DNA from: Pelargonium cotyledonis
Lineage: Eukaryota > Streptophyta > Magnoliopsida > Geraniales > Geraniaceae
Length of the DNA stretch: 33,648 nucleotides
Reading direction: 5' to 3'
NCBI GenBank assembly: GCA_036897625.1
Contig: JAYMTA010000248.1
Span: 1 to 33,648, forward strand
Shown one piece after another: positions 1 to 12,729 of the stretch. The notes below the pieces were generated by a model. That model did not search any database. It saw only the letters and a list, made by a program, of their open reading frames with translations, and was not told the origin of the DNA. A program made the position numbers and the translations under genes. Positions within the stretch are counted from its first letter, which is position 1, and each line of letters starts with the position of its first letter.

Positions 1-641
1 GGCAAGGGTTCCGGCGAGGTGAGAGGTGAATAGTGGGTAGTTAGCATTTAGTGGAAATTTTTAAGGGTGCAATGGTAATTTTAACATTATTATATAATAA
101 AATAATATAAAACCCAATCAATCTATGACACGTGTCACTTCATATATGTTTTTAAATTTATTTATTTTGTACATGCCACATAGACATACAAGTCATTTTC
201 ACGTAGGAAAAAATTAATTACAAAATGCACGCCATCGCATTTGACGAATTCCGTCACTCCATTTGACAGAGTGTCCTTAACTGAACGATTTCGCCCAACT
301 TTGGATTAAAACCACACGTTTTTCTCAACTTTGGACTAAACTTACATACTTGATAGTTTAGGGACTAAACCCAAACGTTTTGGATAGTTCAGAAATTAAT
401 TCTAACCTTTATCCTAAATATTTTATTATACTTGCATAAAATATTACGTATCCTAATATAAGGAGTACATAGCGTAATCAACAATTTAGCAGTGTAACAT
501 ATGAAAAATTAACTAGAAAAACTAATAGCCTGCAATAGCCACTACTCACTAGCCCAAAAACTTTGAGGAAAGAACAATGAATTATAAAATATTTATTTAT
601 CATACGTAGAGATCTTATGGTAAGTGAATCAATCACAATAC
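1..641 (-). other. Unfinished intron of the alpha-adaptin gene
   Basis: Exon 14 of alpha-adaptin ends at 642 with a GTATTG donor. The next expected block of the family (it normally begins VSAYILGEYGH) is not encoded anywhere in 1-641, so this stretch reads as intron that continues off the edge. It is AT-rich and contains the dispersed-repeat candidate listed separately. Confidence 0.6.
225..415. repeat. Candidate dispersed non-coding repeat in alpha-adaptin intron
   Basis: The stretch contains repeated, slightly varied phrases: CAACTTTGGATTAAAAC near 299, CAACTTTGGACTAAAC near 328, then GGGACTAAACCCAAACG near 361. This 'actaaac / ccaaacgt' wording is typical of anonymous dispersed repeats in plant introns. 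No coding capacity, terminal repeats or poly-A tail were found, so the class is not assigned. Confidence 0.35.
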
Positions 642-3600
642 CTTGACCATCGTCTCGTGTATAGCCGGCTTGTCGAGATACTCTCTGGCCTTTGCTGCTG
701 CATAAGGCTGGTTCAAGAACATGTTTCAATAAACTAATTCACTAGAAAATCTTTAATTGATACATGATGTTTTAAATGTACATTACAAACATCTTGATTA
801 CCTGTAGGTCCTCATTATTTGTTACAAATTGCACCACACGAAACCATATGTCGTCACTAACAAAATCTCCTGCTTTGTCAATCAACTGTAGGATCACATC
901 CACATACCTATGCAAAATTGCGAAGGCGTGATATCATACACTATAGGTCATGTAAAAGCTTATCGTTTCAGCAACTAAACGTTGCTGAAGCTTCTAATAT
1001 AAGGCTAAAGTATGTAATTAACCCAAGGCAATGATATTTGTAATCCCTCTTGCAAATCCACTTTCATAAACAAAACAATATTTCCAACTTCGAAAACCAA
1101 CAGCCATTACCATGAAAGATCAGGGGCAAATTTCTCAGCAAGAATGGCTGCTTTAAGTGACAGTTCTTCACGCATTGCAAAATCTGCCGAGCTAAGATAC
1201 TGGAAAATAAGAAAACAGTCATGCTCTTTTTGTACATCTAACACATATTCTAAGCGCTACTAATTAAATGTGGCCACTTCTTCAAATAATGTAGAATAAC
1301 TAATCCACACACTACAGTTTAGTACCTGCAATAATTCTTCAACTATATCCTTTGCATTTGAAACATCACACATACCATAGAGCAAATCAAGTGCACGTCT
1401 GCGAATGCTGTGGAACGAATCATAGGGAATGATGTCAGGATGCATTATAAGTTATAGGATATTAGGATTTGACAGCATAAACAACAATTAGGTACAACCA
1501 CAATACACTAAAACAGTGTACATTTTCATGTAACACACATATAGTTAAATTATTTTATTTAATAAAATAGCTGAAAGAAATATTACCACAAATTAATAAC
1601 TTATGCTTAGAAGTCAAATGAAAGTAAGAAAAACATTCAGTAATTTGTCAAAATGTAAACCTTTCTAAGTGATAAATCATACTTCATACATAATTAACCC
1701 ACGTCGTGAGGCAGAGCCCCATTTGAAGGATGGTTCAAACTTCTAAGGAGGTTGCTTGAACAGTAGGCAGTAGGCACATATAGTGGGAGACAAACATGTG
1801 GCGCGGTGATGAATCAGGATGGGCAGAGGGCACAATTCAAGTACACTTACGAGACACTAATCAACATCAATGTCCAATATGTGCCAAGACAAGAGACAAG
1901 TAATAATGGGGTAAATGAAACGTAACAACATAACCAGTGGGATTCCCGGTGTTAATGCTGTATAAGCTACATGCAAAAAAGTATTGATATAATCAAAATT
2001 GTGACCTTTCTTATGGCGCAGCCATACCCGGCAAAAATAATACGCATGGATACATAAACCTTGAAGAACAATTTCATAACCACCCAAATATTGTCAGAAT
2101 AGTAAAGCGTGAGCAGAGGTATGGGTAGTTTTGACCCTAATTTATATGGGCAGACATAATTTTTGAGAAAGTTAATACTATCAAGATCTTAATACATAAG
2201 CAGTCATATTTTGCAAATAAATCAGCAATAATGTTAACTGATATAACTGGAGAGTTCATTAATGCTCTAGCTCTACCTGATGTCAGGATCCTTCAAAGAA
2301 GTGATGATTTGGGCCTGATGTCTCTTGATGATATCTTGAACATCAGCCACCATTAACATGCGAGTCATATTCTCCTGCACCATTGCCATGTAATATCTAA
2401 TAATGCATTTATACAGTGGCAATCCACAGCATGCAAACTCCAATTATGCATGCTTTGATCACAATTTTTGTCGGGTAGTTGAACAAGTAAAATTGTAATA
2501 TATGTATATAAAGAGGTAAGACAGCAATGTTCTCACAACTTACCAGGCCAAGGTATCGAATATTTGGTTCCCGCACAGCAATAAATTTCCCAAGGAGGGC
2601 AACACACTGAGACATCATCTCTTTCTCAGCATCAAGATGCATAACCTGTCACAAGGCAATCAGCGCTCAGAAAACATAGTAATGAATCCTTTAATGCCCA
2701 ACAAAACATAGTAATCAAACACAACATGATATATGCTAGACCAACAAACTATAGAAGCCATCCCTACAACAGAAGCGTTAATCACTTCTCTCAATAATAA
2801 TTAAGAAATGACAGCAAACATGCATGTACATGTGATATATGCATGTTAGTGCACCAGTATATATGCACTAATTTTGTATTATAGTATGGATCTATCATGT
2901 ATGTCTGTATTAGTGATGAGCATCAGTAAACATGTATATATCCAACAAAGCACCTTTTATTTTGCTTATTTCAGTGCCCTGATGTTTGATTTGATTTTAT
3001 ATGCTCATTTAGAATTTAATCCAGGTAGTCAGCCCAGACACACTCCATCTCATGCTGGATAACTTCGTAAATAATTATGCATGTGAATAGGCAAGCAATT
3101 ATGCGTGTGCACTTGAATACATAATTATACTTGTGTGTAGGCAGGCCCGGGCATGCGTAGATATAAAGTATTCCATTCCATTTCATTATGATACAAACCA
3201 ATGCATGCCTTAGTAAGTGTTGTAAGTTTCAATAGGTATACAACGTTTTGACAAGAAGACATCATAAAATCCTTGAGTTGACTAATTGATATAAAAACAA
3301 TAGCCAATTAAAACACCAAATTTGACTAGCTGAAATAGGGTTGCCAACTCACGAGAGCAAGGGCTTCAAAGAGAACAGCATGAGATGCATTGTTCTTATT
3401 GACATTTTTCACAACATCAGTTCCCATTAATATCTGTTGCAGGACCTGAAATCAACAATTTAAGGGTCACTAACTTCTTTTTCATTTAAAAAAGAAAAAA
3501 AAGAAAAACTAAAAGGAAGGAATAAGTTTTCTTGAGAGGAATTAAACCTCAAACAATGATCGCCTAGTATTTGGGTCTTCAATTGTCGGAAAATACTGAA

Positions 3601-6600
3601 GAGCCCTCATCGTCTTGACCTGTACTAACCAAATATCATTGAGATATTGAGTAAGAACGTGAGTTTGTTAAATACAATTAACACCAATGCTAACCAAATA
3701 TCTATGAGCAGCATGGACATCAAATGCGATCAAGAATCTACTAACTACTGAAAGGCACTCACTCAGAAATTATTGCTCAAAAACAGAAATGGAAACATTA
3801 AAAAGTAAATAATTGTTCTCTATCCTTAAAAAATAAATTAAATAAAATTAAAATGTGTCCACTGCACTAAAAGTTGAAAGGGGTCACAATACTAACCTGA
3901 AGCCAGGGAGACGGGATACCGTAATAAGTGTAATCTTGTGGCACATCCTGATTCCTAGCAAGCCGTTCCAATATTTTCACACACTTTGGGACACAGCTCC
4001 AATATGATTCATAATGATTTGATACAAGAGCAACAAGAAGACTCATAGAAGACGTCAAAACACCAAGATCACGTTCATCTAAAAGTTGTGCCATCCGGTC
4101 CGCCCTAAAATATGCAGCCAAAGGAAGTAAATCAAGTATGAACTGGGAAGACTAATATTCAGAAATAAATTTGTGAGGAAGAATGTAACTTTCATATGTA
4201 CCAGCCATCTATATTAACAACATCAGGGTTTTTTCTATACAAGCGCAGAAGACATAATGCAGCCTTTTTCCTCACAAGTGGTCGGCAACTGCTAGAAATC
4301 TGAAACAAATGAAGCTGATTAACTTACTAGTTACTACTCACTACCAGTACTGATTAAAAATCATTACTTGGTAGTGTCTCTTACCAGTAACTTTTGAACA
4401 TCTGGCGCTAAAGATTCAGCAAACTCTCTCCCACCAATATTTCCAACCTAAAAAGATGAAAAAGAACAATATGCCAATATAGATGTCACACAGCATAATA
4501 TGAAAACGAATAAAGGAAAAAGGAAAAGAAGAATCAAACAGCATGGTAAGGGGTAACGTGGGTTGTGAAAAGTACTTTGTTCCATCTATTTATATATAAT
4601 TGAAATCAACTGTAAGAAGTTCAAAAGATTTATGAAGCCATACCATAGTCAATGCTAGACACTGGAAGGTCTCGTTGCGACCAATAATATCATTCCGTAC
4701 AGTGTTTATTGCTAATCTCAAAAAATCATGGTTCTCATTCAACAAAGATGATGTCACTAGGTACCCAACCTGCAATTATTTACGTCATGATCAGAAGTCA
4801 AAGCAACACTTATGCCAATCACCTTTACTCCTGAACATGGCAGAACAAAATATCGATGAAAGGCTTTTAACCTTTATCATGTAATGCTCAACTATCATGT
4901 TTTAGAACTAAACATATTCAAACGGGCAAAGTTATCATTTAAGACCCAAGTGGCCCTCAAGTTATGACAACTGCAAAGACAGCAAATGCAAAAATAATCT
5001 AGGCCTCCAGAATTTAATACCCCATTTTAGTTGGTATCATTCATGTTGCAGTGGATCCATTTCACACAAATTCTCATACTAAATATCTTCATCGGCTCAT
5101 CACATGTCAATCACAGTAATAGTATAGTCATGTGAAATCAGCTTACTTAGAAAAAGTCTTAAAATGAGTCAACTCCTCAGATAACTAGACATGCAAAGAA
5201 GGATATTACCTGCTTTTCTGGATACTTTGGTGCAGATATTAACGAAACAGCTTCCATATGACCAAAATCAACATCATAACCCAGCATATAAATGTAAAGC
5301 ATTTTCCACACATATTTCTTCTTTTCATAAGGACTCAATCCCTGCCATAAAAATAAATAAATAATCAACCAATCATTTCTCATAGTACAGCAGTTTTGTG
5401 TAGAAAAATATAACCTCAACGGAGATGGGTAATATATGAAAATCTTAAACAAATAGAATGATCAAATACCCACATACACATATACATATATAGGACTACT
5501 TTTTTTAAGTAAGGTGCAAACTATCTTCTTAAAAAGGGAGAAAAGAGTAGAGAACAATTTTCTAACTATGGCTTATTAAAATGCTTCCTCCACCTTTCGA
5601 TATGAAGAACAAGTGAAGACAGGTACTGAAAAAGCAAGTTCCCATTAAAGTTTACAGAAATCTAAGTTAATCAGTGTGGAATTGAAGTGCTGAAAGGTAA
5701 CGCGACTCATGGAGACAGGCAAGTAAAAAACAACCTGATTCCTACAGACCATTAAGATTTGCATTTTTACAATCAATAATAAAAACTGTGAACTTGAAGA
5801 AAATGGAACACCTAAAATAATGCTACAGTGATTTACTCCATTCAAGCGTTTGCTTACTCCTCTCAATCTAGTACTTTATATAATGCACGGTTACCATAAC
5901 CACTAACCAGATGCCTCATGCAGACTTTCCAGCAATATGAGGATAGGCTAAATATCATATCCATGAGCTTCTGCACCAGTAAATGATCTCCAAACTAGCC
6001 ACATTTAACACAAATTTAATAGTACCCCACTCCCATTTGATCAAATCATCAACCGTCCAGAGATTCAGAGATGATGAACAAATTTTATTTACTCTTGAGA
6101 CCCTATAGTAAGACTTAATTTAATATTTTCGCCTTCTATGATATCAATTTTTGGATCATTATCCCCTATTCGCTAAGCTTCATCTAATTTAAGAGGATTA
6201 CAAGAACAGGTTGCACTGAACAAACTTTCAACTAAAGTTTTAAATAACTTGATAAACAAGAAATTTCCTCAGCCTGGTCATCAACTGGAAAAAAATCCAT
6301 CTCCATAAGATAAAAAGACTACCCTTCCAATAACTTTCCCCAAGCCTCTTGCACTACCTTCCTACTTAGTTTGAAGCAGGTCCAAGGATGGGTAATTATA
6401 TTGTCTTGAACCCATAATATACAGTTATGCACATATTCGAGATGGAAAACTTTAACCGAACAAGTAGTCATTTTCTTTTTCAGACATGAGGAGAAACACA
6501 TTCTTCTGATGTTACTAGTAAATTTTGTGGCAGTCTGGCAGATGCATAAAATAGGAGCATAAATGGAAGCCAAAGAGCATATTGCAGTTCAAGTTTCACC

Positions 6601-7339
6601 CTTTCTCCTCTCAGACAGTGTACCGGAGAAAAAATCACATGTGATCCAGGAATTAGACTGTCAATAGTAATTCGACTCTGGAATAAACTGCCACAAGTAG
6701 GATTTACTCTAACCAAAGTAGTCTGTGCAGATATCAGTTCTACTATATGGGGTCAATTTCAATTCCCTCATTCCATAGCACAATATAGAGGGGGGAAATG
6801 TAAACAAGATCTAAAATTAATCCAGACACAGCTATAATTAGCAATCTACAGTGAGAATGATCAGGTAGTTAGCAATCATATTGCTAGAGGAAGACAATAG
6901 TATACTAAACCTAACATTTCATTCGGCCTCTGTCTGCATACGAGTATAAGAACTTAATTTGAGGCCGAGCTTAGTCAAGTGAACAATAGCACTATCAGAA
7001 CTTCCAAATTCTCGCAAAGTTCAAAAACAACTAAAGACTAAATTCCTTCTCCTGTCCTACATTTTTCTCAGCAACCAAACACCAAATTCCCTTTAAACCC
7101 CAACAGAGCTGCGATCCATGTACACTCGACATTCTCCAAACCGACAGAAGTAACAAAGTCTAGCAACAAAATAAATGAAAATGCAGAAAAAAGAAGTATA
7201 TGCTAACCTTCTCGTGTTTGAAGCGAGTACGGATGTTGCCGAGCTCCTTATCGACTCGGACTCGCTCCTGGTCTTTGTTCTGGCAATTGCGAACATCGCT
7301 GATGAAAACGGAGAGACCTCTCATACCTGACAATGCCAT
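642..7339 (-). CDS. AP-2 complex subunit alpha (alpha-adaptin), N-terminal half, 3' end outside window
   Basis: Large trunk subunit of the AP-2 clathrin adaptor, which links clathrin, cargo and PtdIns(4,5)P2 at the plasma membrane during endocytosis. Fourteen exons, all with GT-AG borders and matching phases: 7208-7339, 5210-5341, 4644-4769, 4385-4447, 4202-4299, 3897-4104, 3548-3619, 3353-3445, 2544-2645, 2277-2374, 1326-1407, 1111-1199, 802-907, 642-707. They encode 489 residues without a stop. The start [20 protein letters not shown] is the usual plant alpha-adaptin N-terminus. Residues 51-54 (KKKY) match the phosphoinositide-binding patch known in animal alpha-adaptin. The rest is the helical Adaptin_N solenoid, with recognisable blocks such as [29 protein letters not shown] and [20 protein letters not shown]. 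The family is about 1,010-1,020 aa, so the remaining trunk, hinge and ear lie left of the window, beyond an intron of more than 641 nt. The family is certain; completeness of the gene cannot be judged here. Confidence 0.95.
5342..7207 (-). other. Large first intron of alpha-adaptin gene (1,866 nt)
   Basis: Lies between the 44-codon first exon and the 44-codon second exon, phase 0. First introns this long in plant housekeeping genes often hold expression-enhancing elements. Here I see only T/A-rich intronic sequence with some short open frames (for example around 6319-6716) that show no protein-like composition or family resemblance. Confidence 0.7.
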
Positions 7340-7858
7340 CTACTGTCAGATCCAGCGCGAAAGAGAACAGGCTCCTCGGCTGGTGGGCGCTGTTACAGAT
7401 CGTCTAGCTCCAAACCCGATCTAGGAGTAATTGCGAGATCCACTTGGGCGAAAATGGAGTGGTCGCCACTAGGTGTAGAGGTAGAAGACGAGGAAGAGTC
7501 TGTGATCTATGTGTGTGTAGAGGGGAAGACGGAGAAGAACAAGTGGGAAAATTCGGAAATGCCGTCACACGGTGCTTGAAAGACGACTTTTATTTCCGTC
7601 ACCGTTTTGCATCATTACATTTTTCTACCTAATGCTGCTGTGCTGGCTGCTACTATTTGTTTTTTTAATTTTTTTTAGGTACTGTTTGAATTAGAACTTA
7701 TTCTAGGTTCTGAATTTCTGATTCTCATTCTCATTCACGTTTATTTGCTTATAAGTAATTTAATTCTTATTTATAACGGATGGAATGAGATTCTCATTCT
7801 ATGAGTTAACATAAAAAATTCGTATGCTCGAATATCCAATAAAGATAAAAAAAATCAT
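7340..7858. promoter_or_regulatory. 5' flank / promoter region of alpha-adaptin gene
   Basis: Region immediately upstream of the alpha-adaptin ATG. About 7340-7610 is less AT-rich and, on the minus strand, pyrimidine-rich (CTTCTCC, CTCTTCCTCGTCTTC), as expected of a plant 5' UTR. Beyond about 7640 the sequence turns strongly A/T-rich. No confident TATA box or transcription start was identified. Confidence 0.4.
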
Positions 7859-8140
7859 ATTTTTTTTAGAGAAAATTAATTATGATTCTAACGTTTTTCA
7901 AATAATGTATATTCATATTAAAAAAAATTGGGACGGGGCTATTTTCACGCAACAAGGCGCGCGGGAGGAGGGTGTGTGGCTTGTAACCATCTAGATGTAG
8001 TGTTGGGAGGTGGTCAAGTTGGATGGCCTGGGTCGTCGGACCCATAACTGGTAAAGGCTTAGACTATTCAGACATGCTAGAGTGGGCGGCAGAAAGGGGC
8101 TGGAGCTCGATGGAGAGAGTCATATGCCAAGCTGGTCGTG

Positions 8141-8340
8141 GCTTATTTTAGTTATGCTCCACGCAAGTGTATTAGGGTAGCTTATTTGCTAGCCTGATTC
8201 TCCTCAAATGTTAATGAGGCTATTGGTTGGGAGGATAGTGAGTGCCAAGTCAATATTTTAGATGTAGTCCTCTCTGATTCTCTAATTAATGAAAGTCCAT
8301 CTTTCAAGCTAAAAAAAAAAAAAGAAAAAGAAAAAGGGCA
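8141..8340 (+). mobile_element. Decayed LINE 3' end (RNase H C-terminus plus poly-A)
   Basis: From 8150 the plus strand reads SYAPRKCIRVAYLLA, a TGA stop, then FSSNVNEAIGWEDSECQVN and ILDVVLSDSLINE. This matches the usual end of plant LINE RNase H-like domains: a 'sxvpRxxNrvAHxLA' helix, a W-E-D block, then 'DvvLSDsl'. An A-rich tail starts at about 8311. One in-frame stop and the lack of any upstream reverse transcriptase show a 5'-truncated dead copy. An A-rich sequence ending in ATCAT occurs at about 7845-7858 and again at 8349-8362; it could be a target-site duplication but is low complexity. Confidence 0.55.
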
Positions 8341-8348
8341 ATAGAAAA

Positions 8349-8977
8349 TATAAAAAAAAATCATTAAAAAAATTGATGAAATATAAATTATCAAGAGGAA
8401 TATAATTGTCCTCTCCATTTCACAAAATAATACGTACCTTTGAGCAATTATTTTTATTTTAAATATAACTCTTTTTGAATAATTTTTAAATAGTTGTAAA
8501 GGTGTGAATAGTTTGATCAATTTTTTCATAGCACATACAAAAGAAAGATAGGCAATGACTCGTGGAGTGAACAAACAAGCCCTAAATGGCTCTGTTTTTC
8601 CACTTGACCAGAGCTTTTACTTCAGAAATATTACGACTCATGCTGAACTGGAGGATGAATATTGTGACCCCATTTCCTGTCTTCAAGGACAAAATTAAAA
8701 GGATTCATTGCAGAGAAATGAAGTTTTGTGAAATGGTTTAGGATTTACAGGCTATTTTGTGACACAAGATGGCCAAATCCTATTCATTTACTACAAAACT
8801 AGAGAAAAACAAAATGCCACAGAAAACATGATAAATTTAAAAATCATCAACAATCAGCTCTCACCTAAGCCAAGTAAGCTTACTTCAGCTAAAATCAACC
8901 AACTTGACTATCTTTTAGTGTGGTCCAAACATAAATCAGCTAAGCCAAGCAAGAGTGAGCTACTCCTACAGCATCTG
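8349..8977. other. Spacer / probable 3' flank of the RETICULATA-RELATED gene
   Basis: Runs from the LINE relic to the stop codon of the RETICULATA-RELATED gene at 8978. AT-rich, with no conserved reading frame. The part nearest 8978 is probably the 3' UTR of that minus-strand gene, but no clear polyadenylation signal could be fixed. Confidence 0.4.
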
Positions 8978-11900
8978 CTACTGCACCCCACTCAATTTGG
9001 CCCAATCTACAAACTGCATACCACCATATATGTTGTTGGCGAATCGCACGCCTACCGTGAAGGCCATTGCAACGGGCGGGGCGCGCTTTGCAAAAGGCGA
9101 CCTTTCAACCAGCTGTTCCAGTCCATTTATAATTTGATAACGAGTATTGGATGACACCGCAAGGAAAACCCCTGATTTACAAGGGCAAACGAATAAGTGA
9201 AACAAAACAATGATGAATGACGGTCTAAATTCTAAAGTTAGAAAAATAAAGCGACATGTCTTGTATAGTAAGTACACTACTATATATACACAGCCACACA
9301 CACTTTAAGAGATCAACTAACTAAAGACTACCAAATAGGCCGATGAAAAGCCACAAGCATGTGACGTGAACTTGAAGAATCACATTCTAAAAACTACATT
9401 CTGATGAAAGACTGTCGGCCCACTCCTATATGACAAATCTAAGAATAAGTCATGTGCGTGTTGGAATTACATTAATTCATGGACCATTGAAGACAAATTG
9501 TGTATGAATACTATCGCACATGCAGCCAAGCACCAGGTTCCTAGTCTTTAGTTTAGCAGTTTCAATAAAACCACTACGCATATTACCAAAGCAATTTAAA
9601 GACTAATATTTAGGACATGACATAAATGAAAGAAAGGGAAAGTGGAACGTTTCTTATAATTAGAAAGGAACAAAAAAAAAGGCAGACAATTAGTTATACA
9701 GTAGGTAACATCGAACCATGACTTCAAGGTTTGTGACAGAGGGGGTGATCACCATTCAAATAAACACATCAACCTAAATCAGATATATAAAATATAAATA
9801 GTTAGTAATAGAACTATAGTCTTAAACATACCCCAAAGAACAGCACTTTGGACAAGAGGCGGTATAGGTACGTCTTCTTCTGATTTTTTCTTCATGCTCC
9901 TGAGCATTCACAAAAAATAAGAGAATGAGTAGGGATCTTACACTCCCTTTGTTGGTTAGAGAATATCTGTACATATATTATTTCCAAAAAAATGGCTGGT
10001 AACATGGCTCGAACTCATAGTGGAGGAAACTTTTGCGAGCATTAAAGGAAAGTAGACCATTATAGCTGTCTTTGCACAGTTATAGACAAGGTCCAAGCAA
10101 AAGCATATAACTCAAAATAATACCAGTATCAATAAAGCATGCTCTCAGAGATGATTACTAAAAAGTCCAACGTGAGAAGAAAATGACAATGAAGTCTGTT
10201 ATGTAATACATGCTTACAAAATATGAAATTCGAAAAACCTAATGACTTATCATTTGTCGTATTAAATTGCTAATAAAGATTGCGTAATGACGATAAGATA
10301 TGAAGAAAAATAGGAGGTATACAGAAGTTGCACCGTTTAGCAGTCATTATAAAATTTGCTATGCCTTGACCAATAAGGCCACACCCAAATCCAACTGATC
10401 CATATAATATACCCTGGAATAGAAAATATCAATTGGTTAATTAATTCTAGAATCAAGTGCTAGAAAAGTGGGCAGTAAGTAGGAAATTAGTACACGAGAT
10501 TACTTTTAAAGGAAAGTATCATGAAATGAGGTCTGAGAGTGAGAATTAAAAGGAACCCCGAGCTCTTAACCATCCACCATCATATCAGCCCAAAAACAAG
10601 AGAAAGGAAACGTAGGCTGGATGTTTATTCAAGAATTTTTGGGTTTAAAAGGAAAATTGTTATCCAAAAGATTCAGTGAACATGTAGTACCTTATAGAAG
10701 TATGTTGCTATCCGCTGTTTCACTGAGAATCGACATCCTGGCCTTTCAGCTTCAAAAACACTGCATTCATGAAAGCATAACTGTGAATAACATCCTAATA
10801 GTCATCTAATGACACTGTGGATCAAAATTCCAATGGCAGGACAAAGCATTTTGTATTATGCTGTCAATCACTCAAAGGGCTCAGCTTAAGGCCTGTCAAT
10901 GCTAAAACCATGATAGCTATGACACAGGTGCAAATTGCAATCACTACCCCCACGCGGTCGGCCAAAATATTCCTTTCTACTTGTGGTACCTACCCCAATA
11001 GTAGGTACATAAAAGCATTAGGGGTCAACCAAAATAGTTTTCTCAATAAGCATAATGGTCGGCCAGAAACAAACAAGTGCAGTTTATCGAACTGATTCAC
11101 TGTTACAACTTAGCTTGACTATGCTTTTCAGTGATACCTGGAATCTCAAAATTATGCAATATAGATTGAAATCCAGAATTCTAAAAAATCTCAAAATTCT
11201 GGCAAGCAATAGTGCAACACTGACCTGCTAGGAAGTGCAGCACAAGCATGTTGCATGCGTCCAAATAAGCCTCGAGATATAGATGGTTGACCAAAACGAG
11301 TATAAGGTGCTAACATACCAACCAATGCAACATCAACTACCACACCAACCAGAAGGTCAGCGGCATACAACTCAAACTCTGCCCAAAAATCCTTGCCTCT
11401 TTTCTGAACTTCGGCAAAAGTTGCGCAACAAGAATCAATAACTATCTGCATCATGTCCAACAAATAAATGAGATGGCCATCATAGCATTAACATTATTGA
11501 TAAAAACACATGCATCTCGGAACAAACCTCTGTTCCAACTTTGAAAAGAAAAGAAGGATCAGCAAGCATTCGGTTGCGAAGCATGGCGCAGTACTTCATT
11601 GCAAAGCCTAGCCAAATCGACCCCTGCAATTATAGTGGCAAATGAACATCAGTAAACTACAATACCAAAGATACAAAGAGGAAACCAAATGTCAATTTTT
11701 TCTATAAGAAACGCAGCTTCAACAAACAAATAGAACTCCCACTTGCTTAAGAATAGTTAAATGTTACTAGCTCACAAATAACTTGAGAAAAAATTGAAAA
11801 GATTCAAATTTTGATTTTCTCTCTTGCCTCAATGCTTTCTCATGAGCCAAATGAATCCCTATAAACCCAAATTCTTGCTCCTTCAACAGGACATAAAGCT

Positions 11901-12555
11901 TAAAATTGCCACTCCTCAAACAGTACATAAAACAGCAGAAACATTAATATATGTAAAGACTGACTAGTTTCTCAGCAACCAAACATTAAGAGAAAAAATC
12001 ATGACCGGATTGAATCACACCTACCTGCAGCTCCAAATAGCGTTCAAGAATAAGTTTCCGAATCCCGGTAGTCTTGGCGGCCTCAAGCATATCGGGAGGA
12101 AGCGTCGCTCCATGAGCTTCCGTCTCTTTCATCACCTCCTCGAACTTCATTATCGGACCGAACTCCTTCTCCTCTCCATCATCACCATCTTCACCATCGC
12201 CTCCGCCGCCACTTCCTTCTCCTCCTCCTCCTCCAAAATCATTTCCGTCATCGCCGCCGCCGCCGCCACTGTCAAGTTCGGGCTCAGAAGCAATCTCCAG
12301 AACCCCAGAGCCAAGCTCACCCTGTCCCTCCGGTCCGATGCACCGCAGCCTGAAGACAGGTCCACGTTGGGTCGTCGCCGGTGAGTGGTTTTGAAAAGAT
12401 ACAGTTTTGAACGTATTTTGAGTGAAATCGAAATCGGGGCGAGTGGAGCAGCCCAAAAACTTAGCATGGGACAATCTGGGAGTAGTCGAATTGGCGTCGG
12501 CGGAGAAGCTGCAGAGACGGTGTGGAAGCTTGAGGCTCGGTGAAGAAAACGACAT
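8978..12555 (-). CDS. RER1: RETICULATA-RELATED chloroplast protein (DUF3411 family), RER1-like
   Basis: Plant-specific chloroplast-envelope family. Arabidopsis reticulata mutants have pale mesophyll with green veins, and the proteins are linked to plastid and mesophyll development; biochemical activity is unknown. Seven exons: 12025-12555, 11528-11623, 11225-11445, 10691-10760, 10334-10413, 9832-9899, 8978-9171; 419 aa, stop TAG. Residues 1-71 are Ser/Thr/Arg-rich and poor in acids, as in a transit peptide. Residues 96-131 form a Gly/Asp/Glu linker. EFGPIMKFEEVMKETE (131-146) opens the family core, followed by hydrophobic stretches at about 240-254 (LLVGVVVDVALVGML) and 307-329 (Gly-rich), and the family-typical end NNIYGGMQFVDWAKLSGVQ. 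The 7 exons join in frame. The RER1 label rests on similarity plus its position beside alpha-adaptin, as recalled for Arabidopsis; a paralogue (RE itself) is the main alternative. Confidence 0.92.
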
Positions 12556-12729
12556 GGTCGTTACAAATGACAGAAAAAAACGGGATCAATGGCGACAAAT
12601 GTACAGGTGTGAATTGTGAATCTGATTCAGAAACGTATATACTAAAACGCTGATGGGAGTGGTAGCATCGGCGCAGGGTTTTTGGTTGCGAGAGAGACGA
12701 AAAAATATGAAACTGAAAAAAGTTGATTT
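12556..12729 (-). promoter_or_regulatory. Short 5' flank of the RER1-like gene, bounded by a tRNA gene
   Basis: Only 174 nt separate the RER1-like ATG from the 3' end of the tRNA-Ser gene on the same strand. The RNA polymerase II core promoter and 5' UTR must either fit here or overlap the tRNA gene. No TATA box is obvious in this stretch; it contains two T-runs on the minus strand (12716-12721 and near 12700-12705). Confidence 0.4.
12716..12721 (-). terminator. RNA polymerase III terminator of tRNA-Ser
   Basis: Six T residues on the minus strand, 8 nt past the discriminator base of tRNA-Ser(GCU). T-runs of four or more end Pol III transcription. Confidence 0.75.

Noticed and set aside
8182-8574. 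Minus-strand open frame of 130 codons rich in Phe/Ile/Lys
   Set aside because: Product of A/T-rich low complexity and the antisense of a LINE tail; no conserved motif.
12001-12384. Plus-strand open frame of 127 codons
   Set aside because: It is the antisense of RER1-like exon 1; its Ser-rich translation comes from the Gly/Asp linker codons read backwards.
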